6,762 nucleotides of DNA from an uncultured Bacteroidota bacterium. Lineage in GTDB: Bacteria; Bacteroidota; Bacteroidia; NS11-12g; UBA955. The notes below the pieces were generated by a model, which had not been told where the DNA came from, made no database searches, and was given only the letters and a program-made list of their open reading frames with translations. The first letter of the stretch is position 1. Each line of letters opens with the position of its first letter. Shown here piece by piece: positions 1-6,096 of this stretch. A program made the position numbers and the translations under genes. The stretch is from the NCBI GenBank assembly GCA_903879775.1, contig CAIRMY010000155.1, positions 1 through 6,762 of the forward strand. Direction: 5' to 3'.

Positions 1-272
1 AAATCGCGGGCTGTAAAATCAATGCCAAGGCTTATTTCATCGTAATAGGTATGCGCAAATTGAACGGGAATAAACTTTCCCATTTTTTTAATTTTTACCA
101 CCAATTCCACCTCGTAATGAACATCTTGGGTGAACTCAGGAATAAAAAAAGGAGCGTTTTCCCTTAAAAGGGCAGTATCGGGTTTGAGGAAAATGACAGG
201 TTCATCGGGCACTTCATTGTTGAGTTCATGAATGTGCTCAACATAATTTCGACCAATGCAAATGATTTTCAT
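1..272 (-). CDS. FAH-family hydrolase (FAHD1/acylpyruvase-like), 5' part only
   Basis: This is the N-terminal 90 residues of a fumarylacetoacetate hydrolase (FAH) superfamily enzyme; the rest lies beyond the left edge. The frame starts MKIICIGRNYVEH and continues with a PVIFLKP segment (residues 25-31). It then has HYEVELVV (52-59) and GIDFTARD (83-90), which match the HHELELGVV and LDMTARD blocks of FAHD1. The expected Mg2+ ligands are present as E54, E56 and D85, with the same spacing as in FAHD1. Family members cleave C-C bonds in acylpyruvates or decarboxylate oxaloacetate in the cytoplasm; the exact substrate cannot be read here. The ATG lies 9 bases after the purA stop with no promoter-like motif between them, so it is probably cotranscribed with fur and purA. 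Other FAH enzymes act in meta-cleavage pathways, but the N-terminus looks more like FAHD1. Confidence 0.88.
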   Translation of the reverse strand, partial: MKIICIGRNYVEHIHELNNEVPDEPVIFLKPDTALLRENAPFFIPEFTQDVHYEVELVVKIKKMGKFIPVQFAHTYYDEISLGIDFTARD

Positions 273-281
273 AAAAGAATC

Positions 282-1547
282 TTAACGGGTTAACGTTTCG
301 TCTCTTCCTGGTCCCATTGAAATCACGCCAATTTTAGCACCAATGTATTTTTCTACATAAGCCACATAATCTTGGAAAGTTTGATCCATGTTTTCAAATC
401 CACCATCTAAACTGATGTTTTCACTCCAACCTTTGAAGTCTAAATATTCAGGGGTAATGTTGGCGCTGCAAAGATTTGCAGGCACTTCATTTGTTGATTT
501 TCCATTGATTGAATATGCAGTTGCCGCTGAAATGCTCTCAAGGCCGTTCAAAACATCGCCTTTCATCATGATCAGTTCATCAACACCATTCAACATACAT
601 GTATATTTCAAAGCAACGAGGTCTAACCAACCTGTTCTGCGTTTTCTTCCGGTTGTAGCACCGAATTCATGTCCCTTCTGACGCAAAAACTCTCCTAAAT
701 CGTTGTCGAGCTCTGTTGGGAAAGGACCAGAACCAACCCTGGTGCAATAAGCTTTGAAAATGCCATAGACTTTGCCAATGTATTTTGGAGCCACACCTAA
801 ACCTGTGCAAACACCACCAGAAAGCGTGTTGCTTGAGGTAACGAACGGGTAAGAACCGAATTCTACATCGAGCATACTGCGTTGAGCGCCTTCGGCAAGA
901 ATTTTCTTGCCTTCTTGGATGCATTGATGTATGAAATACTCGCTATTGATGAGTTGGTGTGTTTTTAGGAATTCTAAAGCAGAGAAGAATAGTTCTTCTT
1001 CGGCTTCTAGATTAAAATCTGTATATCCTAAAAACTCAATTTGTTTTAAATGATCTTGAACCGTTTTGCGGTAACGTTCGTTGAAGTCTGATTCTAGAAT
1101 ATCGCCAACACGGAGTCCAGATCGACCAATTTTATCGCGATAGGTAGGTCCAATTCCTCTCAATGTGCTACCAATTTTGGCATCGCCTTTAGACGCTTCA
1201 GAAGCTGCATCCAAAATTCTATGCGTTGGAAGGATCAAGTGGGCTTTTTGGGAAATGAGTAAACGGTCTTTATAATCAGGACATTCATTTACAATTCTTC
1301 CAATTTCCTCGCGGAGGCGCACTGGATCAATCACCACACCGTTGCCAATGAGATTGATGGTTTCTTTTCTAAAAATTCCTGAAGGAATGGTGTTTAAAAC
1401 GAATTTTTTTCCTTCGAATTCTAAAGAGTGTCCGGCATTGGGTCCGCCCTGAAAACGAGCAACTACGTGATAATTGGGAGTTAAGTAATCGGCAATTTTG
1501 CCTTTTCCTTCATCGCCCCATTGCAGACCTAAAATTACATCAATCAT
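282..1547 (-). CDS. purA: Adenylosuccinate synthetase (PurA)
   Basis: PurA condenses IMP and aspartate, using GTP, to adenylosuccinate: the first committed step from IMP to AMP, in the cytoplasm. The 421-residue length is normal for the family. Visible signatures are the N-terminal GLQWGDEGKGK (residues 7-17) with the catalytic Asp D12, and GGPNAGHS (34-41) with the catalytic His H40. Further on are GIGPTYRDK (131-139), R142 in the position of the subunit-crossing arginine, the aspartate-binding loop GATTGRKRRTG (296-306), the guanine-contacting KGD (329-331), and a C-terminal GPGR (412-415) where GPDR is commoner. No catalytic residue is missing. The ATG follows the fur stop by 21 bases and precedes the FAH gene by 9, so it is probably expressed from the fur promoter. 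The frame is intact and assignment is secure. Confidence 0.98.
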   Translation of the reverse strand: MIDVILGLQWGDEGKGKIADYLTPNYHVVARFQGGPNAGHSLEFEGKKFVLNTIPSGIFRKETINLIGNGVVIDPVRLREEIGRIVNECPDYKDRLLISQKAHLILPTHRILDAASEASKGDAKIGSTLRGIGPTYRDKIGRSGLRVGDILESDFNERYRKTVQDHLKQIEFLGYTDFNLEAEEELFFSALEFLKTHQLINSEYFIHQCIQEGKKILAEGAQRSMLDVEFGSYPFVTSSNTLSGGVCTGLGVAPKYIGKVYGIFKAYCTRVGSGPFPTELDNDLGEFLRQKGHEFGATTGRKRRTGWLDLVALKYTCMLNGVDELIMMKGDVLNGLESISAATAYSINGKSTNEVPANLCSANITPEYLDFKGWSENISLDGGFENMDQTFQDYVAYVEKYIGAKIGVISMGPGRDETLTR

Positions 1548-1568
1548 TATATAAATTAAATAGCTAAA

Positions 1569-2054
1569 TTAAATTTTGTTACATTGCAAGCAGTTGCCTT
1601 CACTGTCCATTAAAGGATCTCCGTACAGGTGAAGTGAATGGTGGCTTACTTCGAATTTTAAAAGTTGCCCCATTGTAGAGCTAATCTGTTGAACGCGTGG
1701 GTCGCAAAATTCCATCACTTTTTTGCATTTGTTGCAAATTAGGTGATCGTGCTGTTTGTATCCAAAAGCTTGTTCAAAGTGAGAGGTATTTTGACCAAAT
1801 TGGTGTTTTTTAACCAGGCCAGAATCTACCAAAAGATCTAAGGTGTTATAAACCGTTGCGCGACTTACATGGTAGTTTCTTGATTTCATTTTAACATAGA
1901 GTTGATCTACATCAAAATGGTCTTTGTTGGAATAAATTTCATCTAAAATAGCATATCTTTCAGGAGTTTTTCGCTGTTTATTCACCTCTAAGTAATTGGT
2001 GAAAAGTTCGCGAACTTCGTCTTTGATTTTTACTATTCTTGGATCGGTTTTCAT
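1569..2054 (-). CDS. fur: Fur-family metal-dependent transcriptional repressor
   Basis: This 161-residue cytoplasmic DNA-binding repressor belongs to the Fur/Zur/PerR family. A winged helix occupies roughly residues 20-90, with the recognition helix in SRATVYNTLDLL (64-75). The dimerisation and metal domain begins with HDHLICNKC (102-110). Two CxxC pairs, C107/C110 and C155/C158, form the usual structural zinc site. By alignment to E. coli Fur, the regulatory site is complete (H46, E94, H102, H104, E115). The Glu at 115, where PerR has its oxidation-sensitive Asp, argues against a peroxide sensor. Two ligands of the third site are Gln (Q101, Q122). Iron, zinc or another metal cannot be told apart from sequence, so the symbol names the family. 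A Fur-type gene in front of purA is, to my recollection, a recurring arrangement in Flavobacteriia. The gene has its own promoter just upstream. Confidence 0.93.
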   Translation of the reverse strand: MKTDPRIVKIKDEVRELFTNYLEVNKQRKTPERYAILDEIYSNKDHFDVDQLYVKMKSRNYHVSRATVYNTLDLLVDSGLVKKHQFGQNTSHFEQAFGYKQHDHLICNKCKKVMEFCDPRVQQISSTMGQLLKFEVSHHSLHLYGDPLMDSEGNCLQCNKI

Positions 2055-2059
2055 AATGA

Positions 2060-2074
2060 AATATTGATAATACT
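2060..2074. promoter_or_regulatory. Possible operator: imperfect palindrome upstream of fur
   Basis: AATATT-GAT-AATACT is an AT-rich inverted repeat with 5 of 6 arm bases paired. It lies between the fur -7 element and the fur ATG, at the expected transcription start. Its form loosely resembles Fur/PerR boxes, and autoregulation is common in the family. In DNA this AT-rich, short palindromes arise readily by chance, so this is a suggestion only. Confidence 0.25.
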
Positions 2075-2075
2075 A

Positions 2076-2083
2076 CAAAAGTA
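2076..2083 (-). promoter_or_regulatory. Bacteroidota -7 promoter element for fur(-purA-FAH)
   Basis: The minus strand reads TACTTTTG, a perfect match to the Bacteroidota primary-sigma -7 consensus TAnnTTTG. It ends 21 bases before the fur ATG, which would leave a leader of about 15-18 bases. A TTTG further upstream could be the -33 element, but the 25-base spacer is longer than usual. It is the only good promoter seen ahead of fur, purA and the FAH gene. Confidence 0.6.
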
Positions 2084-2121
2084 CAATACAGTTTTCAATA
2101 ACTATTAACAAATTACCCCAA

Positions 2122-2514
2122 TTACTTTTTTGCCTTGATTGGCATTTTAATTTTTTTTGCGTTGGGATAAGTTCTGCGAATTTCAGCGAGTGCTTCATCG
2201 GCTTCAGTGCTGTTGTTGTATGCCCCAATATAAATTTTAAAGTTAGGTTCATCGTAAACAACTTGCGGCGCATAGGATTCTTGAAATTTTTCTTGAGCTT
2301 CCCCCTGTAATTTTACAGCGTCGGCCCTCGAAGATGTCATTCCAATGAATATGCGAAAACCTTGTACTAAAACATCAGCATTTTTGCGTCGTTGGATGCG
2401 GGTATTTTCCAAATTTTCAATTCCGTCTTCCGCAATGATGGTCACATTGCCTTGCGCAAAACCTTGGTTATAATACCCTAAAAACGCGAAAAAAATGATG
2501 CAATATTTAAACAT
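2122..2514 (-). CDS. Secreted small SPOR-domain protein
   Basis: The gene encodes 130 residues from the chosen start. Residues 1-20 form a signal peptide: MFKY, a hydrophobic stretch of Ile, Phe, Ala and Leu, and a likely cleavage after GFA before Gln. About 25 variable residues follow. The C-terminal two thirds is a SPOR domain with its two typical half repeats, VQGFRIFIGMTSSRADA (about 50-66) and FKIYIGAYNNSTEADEAL (about 90-107). It ends in a basic tail. SPOR domains bind denuded peptidoglycan glycan strands, so a periplasmic cell-wall or division-related role is inferred; the specific job is unknown. An upstream in-frame ATG at 2550 would add MEMTRKITIFAT. I prefer 2514 because a near-consensus -7 element lies between the two and because the signal peptide then starts properly. 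The gene is divergent from gpmI and 67 bases upstream of fur. Confidence 0.82.
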   Translation of the reverse strand: MFKYCIIFFAFLGYYNQGFAQGNVTIIAEDGIENLENTRIQRRKNADVLVQGFRIFIGMTSSRADAVKLQGEAQEKFQESYAPQVVYDEPNFKIYIGAYNNSTEADEALAEIRRTYPNAKKIKMPIKAKK

Positions 2515-2519
2515 TGTTG

Positions 2520-2527
2520 CAAATATC
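2520..2527 (-). promoter_or_regulatory. Probable -7 promoter element for the SPOR gene
   Basis: The minus strand reads GATATTTG, which matches five of the six fixed bases of TAnnTTTG. It is followed by CAACA and then the ATG at 2514. The G of the motif is 6 bases from the A of the ATG, much like the gpmI and thiL starts in this window. No clear TTG -33 element is visible. It supports the shorter start for the SPOR gene. Confidence 0.4.
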
Positions 2528-2560
2528 GTTATTTTTCGTGTCATCTCCATTTTGCTGTTG

Positions 2561-2568
2561 TATTTTTG
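2561..2568 (+). promoter_or_regulatory. Bacteroidota -7 promoter element for the gpmI operon
   Basis: TATTTTTG is a perfect TAnnTTTG match. Its last base is 5 bases before the A of the ATG at 2573, so transcription should begin at or within a few bases of the start codon. The -33 region is weak: there is TTTTTCGTG at about 2532-2540 but no clean TTTG. It would drive gpmI, the lipoprotein gene and the aldehyde dehydrogenase gene. Confidence 0.6.
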
Positions 2569-2572
2569 TATG

Positions 2573-4087
2573 ATGATTCAAAAAGTTGCCTTAATCATTT
2601 TAGACGGATGGGGTATTGGAAATCATAGCAAATCTGATGCTGTTTTCAATGCAAATACCCCTTTCACCGATGCCCTAACCCAAAACTACGCCCACGCTAC
2701 TTTGCTTACGGATGGTGAAAATGTGGGACTTCCGAAAGGACAAATGGGAAATTCAGAGGTTGGGCACATGAACATTGGCGCTGGTAGAATTGTTTGGCAA
2801 ATGCTTGCGAAAATCAATAAAGATTTTGCTGAAAATACTGTCAAAAACAACCAAATGTTGAACCAAGCTTTCAATCAAGCGAAGTCCTTAGGCAAAAACC
2901 TTCATCTTATTGGTTTGGTTTCCGACGGTGGGGTTCATTCTCACATCGATCATCTCATTGGATTGTGTAAATTGGCCGATGAAGCCAATGTCCCTCATAC
3001 TTACATCCATGCTTTTTTAGACGGCCGTGATACAGATCCCAAAAGTGGTCTTCAATATTTGACAAAATTAAATGCGGCAATTGAGCATACCTCCGTGAAA
3101 TTAAGCTCTGTGGTTGGTCGTTATTTTGCCATGGACAGAGATTTGCGTTGGGAGCGAGTGAAAAAGGCTTACGACGTAATGGTGAATGGGGTTGGAGAGC
3201 ATTCCGATAACATTCTTGAAACCATCGAACAAAAATATAGTGAAGGAATTACAGATGAATTTATGGTGCCAATTCGCACGTTAAATGATTCGGAGGGACA
3301 GATTCAAGATGGTGATGTGGTTGTGTGTTTCAACTTTAGAACCGACCGCGGACGCCAAATTACGCGTGCTTTGAGCCAGGAAGATTTCCATGAATTCAAT
3401 CTGCATAAATTGAACCTACATTATTATACAATGACTGTCTTTGATGAAACTTACAAAATTGAAGGTTCGTTGTTTGAGAACGATAATTTGGCTCTGACCC
3501 TAGGAGAAGTTATTCAAAACGCTGGTGGTACCCAATTGCGTGCAGCAGAAACAGAGAAATATCCCCATGTTACTTTTTTCTTTTCGGGGGGACGTGAAAC
3601 TGAATTTACCGGCGAACACCGCATCATGGCGAATTCACCCAAAGTGGCAACTTACGATATGCAACCCGAAATGAGTGCCCCTGAATTGGCTGCGAAAGCA
3701 GGTGCGTTTATTCAAACTGAGAAACCAGATTTTGTGTGTTTGAATTTTGCAAATGCCGATATGGTTGGACATACAGGTGTATATAACGCCATCATTCAAG
3801 CAGTTGAAACCGTTGATTCTTGTTTAGAAGATTTGGTTGGAATGTTAAGACCGCTTGGTTATGAAATGATTGTGATTGCAGATCACGGAAATGCTGATTT
3901 TGCCATTAACAATGATGGTACGCCAAATACTGCACATTCTACCAACCCCGTTCCGGTATGGTTTATCTCTGAAAATTCTAATTTATCAATAAAAGATGGT
4001 ATCTTGGCCGATGTTGCGCCAACAATTTTGGCGTTAATGGGCATTGAAAAGCCTGCAGAAATGACGGGAAAAAATTTAATATCGTGA
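2573..4087 (+). CDS. gpmI: 2,3-bisphosphoglycerate-independent phosphoglycerate mutase
   Basis: GpmI interconverts 3-phosphoglycerate and 2-phosphoglycerate in glycolysis and gluconeogenesis, using two Mn2+ and a phosphoserine intermediate, in the cytoplasm. The 504-residue length is typical. The alkaline-phosphatase-type core is visible as LILDGWG (D11), GNSEVGH with the phosphorylated serine S61, VSDGGVHSH, and the substrate loop FLDGRDTDP. It continues with GRYFAMDRD, FNFRTDRGRQ, the metal motifs NADMVGHTG and ADHGNAD, and AHSTNPVP near the C-terminus. The frame stays open upstream to 2495, but that extension is absent from the family and lies across the divergent promoters. Of the adjacent ATGs at 2570 and 2573, 2573 matches the usual M-x-K-V-A-L-I-I-L-D-G-W-G beginning and the -7 spacing seen at thiL. 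The stop overlaps the next start by 4 bases, so it is the first gene of a coupled operon. Confidence 0.97.
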   Translation: MIQKVALIILDGWGIGNHSKSDAVFNANTPFTDALTQNYAHATLLTDGENVGLPKGQMGNSEVGHMNIGAGRIVWQMLAKINKDFAENTVKNNQMLNQAFNQAKSLGKNLHLIGLVSDGGVHSHIDHLIGLCKLADEANVPHTYIHAFLDGRDTDPKSGLQYLTKLNAAIEHTSVKLSSVVGRYFAMDRDLRWERVKKAYDVMVNGVGEHSDNILETIEQKYSEGITDEFMVPIRTLNDSEGQIQDGDVVVCFNFRTDRGRQITRALSQEDFHEFNLHKLNLHYYTMTVFDETYKIEGSLFENDNLALTLGEVIQNAGGTQLRAAETEKYPHVTFFFSGGRETEFTGEHRIMANSPKVATYDMQPEMSAPELAAKAGAFIQTEKPDFVCLNFANADMVGHTGVYNAIIQAVETVDSCLEDLVGMLRPLGYEMIVIADHGNADFAINNDGTPNTAHSTNPVPVWFISENSNLSIKDGILADVAPTILALMGIEKPAEMTGKNLIS

Positions 4088-4644
4088 AAAAAACATGCAT
4101 CATTTGTGCCTTGGTTGCACTTTTTACAACAGCCTGCTCTGAAGAACAGATTTCAGATAAATCTCAATTTAAAGATCCTTGGCAAAAGTTTATCCTTCAA
4201 GAAATTGACTCTCTCACAAAACAAAATCCAAAGCTAACCAAAACCATAAACCTTGGAGATGAAGTTGATACAAAAGTTTTGGATTCGGTTGATTGGTTTA
4301 ATGAACTTTCTGGGTTTTTAGGTATTGACTTTACCAAAGAACAAGGTCGTGCAAAATATTCGAGTAGCTTAGATAGCAATGGTAAAATAGCCATGACAAG
4401 TTATTATGCCCAAGATACAAATGCATTGTTGCAGACTTTTGTAGTGACAAAAATCAATGGGAAAATTGATTTGTTAACTTGGACAACCAAACTACGCAGT
4501 TTTATGATGGATAGGGAACAAGAGTTGGCTTATCAACCAGGAAAAGGATATAGAATTAACATTAAAGAAAATAGCTTGTGGGGTTCGCCAAGAACCATCG
4601 AAATTTTTGGGGATATTCATAAAAAAGAATTTTTGGAGAGATGA
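4084..4644 (+). CDS. Uncharacterised lipoprotein, possibly surface-exposed
   Basis: I do not recognise this 186-residue protein. It begins at a GTG that overlaps the gpmI stop (GTGA); no in-frame ATG lies near, and the signal peptide begins directly at this GTG. Residues 1-17 are a lipoprotein signal (MKK, hydrophobic core, LFTTA) ending at C18. C18 is followed by SEEQ, a serine plus acidic pair like the lipoprotein export signals that send Bacteroidota lipoproteins to the cell surface. The mature part (about 169 residues) is soluble, with a Lys/Gln-rich helical start and then alternating strand-like segments (TSYYAQDTNALLQTFVVTKI, about 100-120). It has no further membrane segment, no other cysteine and no known motif I can see. 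Its stop overlaps the aldehyde dehydrogenase start (ATGA), so translation is coupled on both sides. Why an envelope protein sits between two cytoplasmic enzymes is unclear. Confidence 0.85.
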   Translation: MKKTCIICALVALFTTACSEEQISDKSQFKDPWQKFILQEIDSLTKQNPKLTKTINLGDEVDTKVLDSVDWFNELSGFLGIDFTKEQGRAKYSSSLDSNGKIAMTSYYAQDTNALLQTFVVTKINGKIDLLTWTTKLRSFMMDREQELAYQPGKGYRINIKENSLWGSPRTIEIFGDIHKKEFLER

Positions 4645-6074
4645 GATTAAGTAATTTTATCAATGGTGCGTTTATTGCCCCGGTTGACGGGCAATACTTA
4701 AACAATTTCAATCCATCTACTGGAGAAGTATATGGTGAAATTCCTGATTCAACAGAAGCCGATGTTTTGTTAGCCATTGAAGCGGCAAAATCTGCTCAAT
4801 TGTCTTGGGCAAATACCCCCGCTGAGGAAAAGTTTAAGGTGATGAACCGCATTGCTGAATTGATCGATGCAAATAGGGAAAAATTAGCAATGGCTGAAAG
4901 CATGGATCAAGGAAAACCATTGTGGCTTGCCCGCAATGAAATGAACCGTGCGGCTCAGAATTTTAGGTTTTTTGCAACCGCTGCAATGCAGTTTTCAAGT
5001 GAAAGTCATGCCATGGAAGACAAAGCCATCAACTACACCTTGCGCCAACCGATTGGTGTGGTGGGTTGTATCAGTCCTTGGAATTTGCCTTTATATTTGT
5101 TCACTTGGAAAATTGCCCCTGCAATTGCTGCAGGAAACACGGTTGTTGCAAAACCCAGTGAGTTTACCCCTGTAACTGCATTTATGTTGTGTGAGCTTTG
5201 TAATGAAGCGGGATTGCCTGCTGGAGTGCTTAATGTGGTGCATGGTTTAGGACAAAAGGCTGGTCAAGCCATTGTTGAGTCTAAATTTACCAAAGCAATT
5301 TCATTTACGGGTGGCACAGCTACCGGAAAACACTTAGCTGCAACCGCTGCTCCGATGTTTAAAAAACTGAGTTTAGAGTTGGGTGGTAAAAATCCAAATA
5401 TCATTTTTGCTGACGCAGACTTGAACAAAGCCATTAAAACAACGGTGAATAGTTCGTTCATGAACCAAGGTGAAATCTGTTTGTGTGGAAGTCGTGTGTT
5501 TGTGCAACGTGCTGTTTATCAAGAGGTCAAAGATCGATTGGTGGCAGAAGTGAATCAATTGACAATTGGAAATCCGCTCGACGAAAATATGCGCATTGGT
5601 GCCATTGTTTCAAAGCCACACTACGAAAAAGTGTTGGGTTATATTGAGTTGGCAAAAGAAGAAGGTGCCACCATTTTAACGGGTGGTAAGGCCGTGCATC
5701 CCTCAGGACTAGAAAACGGATGGTATATTGCCCCAACAATTTTAGAAGGATTGCCGTTCGATTGCAGATGTAACATGGAAGAAATTTTTGGACCTGTCAT
5801 TACCATTATGCCATTCGATACCGAAGAGGAAGTATTAGAAATGGCGAATGCCACTGAATATGGACTTGCGGCTACGGTTTGGACGAGCAATTTAAATACA
5901 GCACATAGGGTTGCCAACAAAATTCAAATGGGTATTGTTTGGATTAATTGCTGGTTGCTCAGAGACTTGCGCACTCCTTTTGGAGGGACAAAAAGTTCAG
6001 GTGTGGGTAGAGAAGGAGGCTGGGAGGCCATGAAATTCTTTACCGAACCTAAGAATGTGTGCATCGCTTTCTAA
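4641..6074 (+). CDS. Aldehyde dehydrogenase, 2-aminomuconate/2-hydroxymuconate semialdehyde type
   Basis: This is a full-length (477-residue) NAD(P)+-dependent aldehyde dehydrogenase, cytoplasmic. All family landmarks are present: SPWNLPL with N148, the Rossmann segment SFTGGTATGK (221-230), LELGGKNP with the general base E246, NQGEICLCGSR with the nucleophile C280, and EEIFGPV (380-386). Near the C-terminus, WINCWLLRDLRTPFGG (434-449) is characteristic of bacterial 2-hydroxymuconate and 2-aminomuconate semialdehyde dehydrogenases. In these, arginines bind the substrate carboxylate; R109 in FRFF and R441/R444 are the likely counterparts. The enzyme may thus act in the kynurenine route of tryptophan breakdown, though no other gene of that route is in view. 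A general or betaine-type aldehyde dehydrogenase is the alternative. The ATG overlaps the lipoprotein stop by 4 bases and has GGAG only 2 bases ahead, so coupled translation is likely. Confidence 0.93.
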   Translation: MRLSNFINGAFIAPVDGQYLNNFNPSTGEVYGEIPDSTEADVLLAIEAAKSAQLSWANTPAEEKFKVMNRIAELIDANREKLAMAESMDQGKPLWLARNEMNRAAQNFRFFATAAMQFSSESHAMEDKAINYTLRQPIGVVGCISPWNLPLYLFTWKIAPAIAAGNTVVAKPSEFTPVTAFMLCELCNEAGLPAGVLNVVHGLGQKAGQAIVESKFTKAISFTGGTATGKHLAATAAPMFKKLSLELGGKNPNIIFADADLNKAIKTTVNSSFMNQGEICLCGSRVFVQRAVYQEVKDRLVAEVNQLTIGNPLDENMRIGAIVSKPHYEKVLGYIELAKEEGATILTGGKAVHPSGLENGWYIAPTILEGLPFDCRCNMEEIFGPVITIMPFDTEEEVLEMANATEYGLAATVWTSNLNTAHRVANKIQMGIVWINCWLLRDLRTPFGGTKSSGVGREGGWEAMKFFTEPKNVCIAF

Positions 6075-6084
6075 GTTTTCCTCG

Positions 6085-6092
6085 TATTTTTG
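6085..6092 (+). promoter_or_regulatory. Bacteroidota -7 promoter element for thiL
   Basis: TATTTTTG matches TAnnTTTG perfectly and is followed by CAGA and the ATG at 6097. The transcript should have a leader of only a few bases or none. It falls in the 22-base gap after the aldehyde dehydrogenase stop. No convincing -33 TTTG is present. I see no terminator hairpin in the gap, so read-through from the gpmI operon is also possible. Confidence 0.6.
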
Positions 6093-6096
6093 CAGA

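Noticed and set aside
281..295. Repeated TTAACG at the purA stop, considered as an attachment site or terminator.
   Set aside because: It is two copies of a six-base word inside the last purA codons, without a hairpin, T-run or integrase nearby.
388..681. 97-residue open frame on the plus strand.
   Set aside because: It lies entirely antisense to purA, which has full family motifs. No promoter or recognisable protein feature supports it.
2084..2121. Possible terminator between the SPOR gene and fur.
   Set aside because: The stretch is AT-rich with only 4-base pairings such as AATA/TATT and no GC stem or T-run.
2073..2273. 66-residue minus-strand frame between the SPOR gene and fur.
   Set aside because: It overlaps the SPOR coding region in another frame and ends inside the fur promoter region; no recognisable protein content.
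2515..2550. Longer start for the SPOR protein at the ATG ending at 2550.
   Set aside because: It would put 12 polar residues before the signal peptide and lies upstream of the likely -7 element at 2520-2527, so the transcript would not include it.
2495..2572. N-terminal extension of gpmI giving a hydrophobic leader of about 26 residues, as if the mutase were membrane-targeted.
   Set aside because: The extension is not part of the GpmI family, covers both divergent promoter elements and overlaps the SPOR gene start. Its hydrophobicity comes from the T-rich intergenic sequence. The family N-terminus begins at 2573.
5639..5920. 93-residue minus-strand frame antisense to the aldehyde dehydrogenase.
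   Set aside because: It shadows the conserved coding strand; composition reflects the complementary codons, with no start signal or motif.
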